6,221 nucleotides of DNA. It comes from Bacillota bacterium (GTDB lineage Bacteria; Bacillota; Bacilli; Lactobacillales; Enterococcaceae). The translations under genes were made by a program, and so were the position numbers. Location: assembly GCA_023389005.1 (NCBI GenBank), contig JAEWFE010000251.1, forward strand, positions 1-6,221. The letters are read 5' to 3'. The notes below the pieces were generated by a model. It was not told the origin of the DNA. It saw only the letters and a list, made by a program, of their open reading frames with translations, and made no database searches. This document shows positions 5,190 to 6,221 of the stretch, piece by piece (within the stretch, counting starts at the first letter, position 1; every line of letters starts with the position of its first letter).

Positions 5190-6221
5190 TTGAGTGCCAT
5201 TTTGAGTGCCATTAACAAAAGCGACGAACTTATCAAGTGTACCGACTTCATATTCTTTAGATAGGTGACCGTATACGTCCATGGTCATCTGAATCGACGA
5301 ATGTCTTAGTCGAGTTTGTACCTCTTTTAAGTTTGCACCTGCTTCGATTAAAAAGCTGGCATGCGTATGTCGCGTTACATGCACGCCATAAAAGGGGACA
5401 CCCGCATCTTTAGTTGCTTTTTTTAACGCATGATAAATATTTGAATTAAAGTGCCATTTACCGTTGCGAGCACAAAATATTGGAGGCTCGCCAGTTAATC
5501 CGATTGCAAGACGTGCTTTCTTTTGGTAAACGCGCCAAGTTTTTAAAACCTGCAAAGTTTGCTCGTCGATAGGCAATACTGCTGTGCTCGCTGCTGTTTT
5601 AGGCTTACCAACAGTCAGCTCTTTATTTACGAGTTTGAGTGTTTTATCAACATTCAAACTCTTGGCCTCAAAGTCAATATCAGACCACTCGAGTGCAAGT
5701 GCTTCAGCGATGCGTAAGCCAGAAAAGAACAGTAAACGGAACAATGCGTACATCAGATGCCATTTATAGTTTTTTTGGTTAGTTTTTAAATATTCCATAA
5801 GCGTATTAAATTCTTGCTTAGTATACACTTTAACTCGTTTGTGGGCATCCTTTTTAGCCGGTCTAATGACGGACGCCATTGGATTAGTACTTACCATGTC
5901 CATGGTAATGGCGTATTTAAAGATACGACTAGCCTTGCCAATCAAAGCTCCAAGCGCTGAATAATGTAAATACCAATCATTTACTGCTTGCTGACACTCA
6001 ATGCGGGTAATTTCAGCGATAGGTCGATCACCAAATTTAGGGTATAAGTATTTTTTTAGCACATTTTTGGTCCCTTTATACGTAGCATCCTGCACGGTTA
6101 ACTTGTAGCTGGTTAACCAAACCTCGGCCACCTCTTTAAAAGTAGTCGGCTGTGTGTTACTATGTTCTTGCATAGCTGCCCACGTATCTGCATCAAATTC
6201 AGCGAGTAACTGACTGCAGGC
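5187..6221 (-). CDS. int: Tyrosine site-specific integrase, N-terminus cut by window edge
   Basis: This protein should catalyse integration and excision of the element by strand exchange through a tyrosine-DNA link. Counting from the first in-window Met (6173), the core-binding SAM-like domain spans about 11-100 (TFKEVAEVWLTSYKLTVQDATY). The catalytic domain spans about 115-310 and keeps every active-site residue: R154 in SGLRIAEAL, K192 in GKPKTAAS, H265 and R268 in VHVTRHTHAS, H291 in RLRHSSIQMT, and Tyr301 in MDVYGHLS. It therefore looks functional. The frame stays open for 16 more codons to the window edge (LLAEFDADTWAA before that Met). The family normally has an N-terminal arm-binding domain of about 60 residues, so the true start lies outside the window. 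The C-terminus is a duplicated NGTQNGTQ encoded by a 12-base tandem repeat. It converges on cas9 with a 46-base gap. The type resembles integrases of Gram-positive temperate phages and Tn916-like elements. Confidence 0.92.
   Translation of the reverse strand, partial: ACSQLLAEFDADTWAAMQEHSNTQPTTFKEVAEVWLTSYKLTVQDATYKGTKNVLKKYLYPKFGDRPIAEITRIECQQAVNDWYLHYSALGALIGKASRIFKYAITMDMVSTNPMASVIRPAKKDAHKRVKVYTKQEFNTLMEYLKTNQKNYKWHLMYALFRLLFFSGLRIAEALALEWSDIDFEAKSLNVDKTLKLVNKELTVGKPKTAASTAVLPIDEQTLQVLKTWRVYQKKARLAIGLTGEPPIFCARNGKWHFNSNIYHALKKATKDAGVPFYGVHVTRHTHASFLIEAGANLKEVQTRLRHSSIQMTMDVYGHLSKEYEVGTLDKFVAFVNGTQNGTQ
5190..5213. repeat. Perfect 12-base tandem repeat at the 3' end of int
   Basis: TTGAGTGCCATT occurs twice back to back (5190-5201 and 5202-5213). 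Read on the minus strand, each unit encodes NGTQ at the integrase C-terminus. Repeats near the ends of such elements can be arm-type sites bound by the integrase N-terminal domain; that role is inferred from position only. Confidence 0.7.

Larger units (their letters stand above)
5141..6221. mobile_element. End of an integrative element (prophage or ICE), continuing beyond the right edge
   Basis: A tyrosine integrase gene placed at the boundary of a disrupted host gene, with its 3' end facing the junction, is the usual layout at the end of a prophage or integrative conjugative element. Only the integrase is in the window, so phage and ICE cannot be distinguished. The left boundary is approximate. 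Confidence 0.6.

Noticed and set aside
5584..5769. Plus-strand open frame of 61 codons antisense to int
   Set aside because: It is a shadow of the integrase catalytic domain, with low-complexity composition and no ribosome site.

Overview
The window looks like a low-GC Firmicutes chromosome, most likely a lactic acid bacterium (Lactobacillales, possibly Enterococcus or a relative). The evidence is strong GGAGG-type ribosome sites, TATAAT promoters, an AT-rich Cas9 of the Streptococcus thermophilus CRISPR1 type, and a Gram-positive phage/ICE-type tyrosine integrase. The genus cannot be fixed from the sequence alone.

Left block (1-2981, minus strand): a tightly packed envelope-associated operon read right to left. 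It holds an SPFH-domain protein with two C-terminal zinc ribbons, a tail-anchored double zinc-ribbon protein, and a secreted or membrane TPM-domain protein cut by the window edge. The gene trio resembles the ydjI/ydjG/ydjH part of the Bacillus subtilis pspA-ydjGHI envelope-stress operon, but no pspA is visible. An extended -10 promoter precedes the SPFH gene, and the last two genes overlap by ATGA.

Middle block (about 2982-3703): a regulatory and scar region. It contains a minus-strand terminator with no complete gene feeding it, a possible 27-codon remnant just upstream of that terminator, a plus-strand gene for an unrecognised 90-residue acidic protein, a weak terminator, an inverted repeat and a good promoter for cas9.

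Right block (3704-6221): the first 478 codons of a compact cas9 on the plus strand, with RuvC-I, bridge helix and REC lobe. It stops at codon 479, just before the expected RuvC-II motif. Only 46 bases separate it from the 3' end of a convergent tyrosine integrase whose 5' end runs off the right edge. The simplest reading is that an integrative element (prophage or ICE) has inserted into cas9, leaving the 5' half of the gene here. The rest of cas9, with cas1, cas2, the array and tracrRNA, is predicted to lie beyond the far end of the element. If the element still excises, cas9 could be restored, so this may be an integrase-controlled CRISPR-Cas9 switch. That is an inference: the other half of cas9 and the second attachment site are not in the window.
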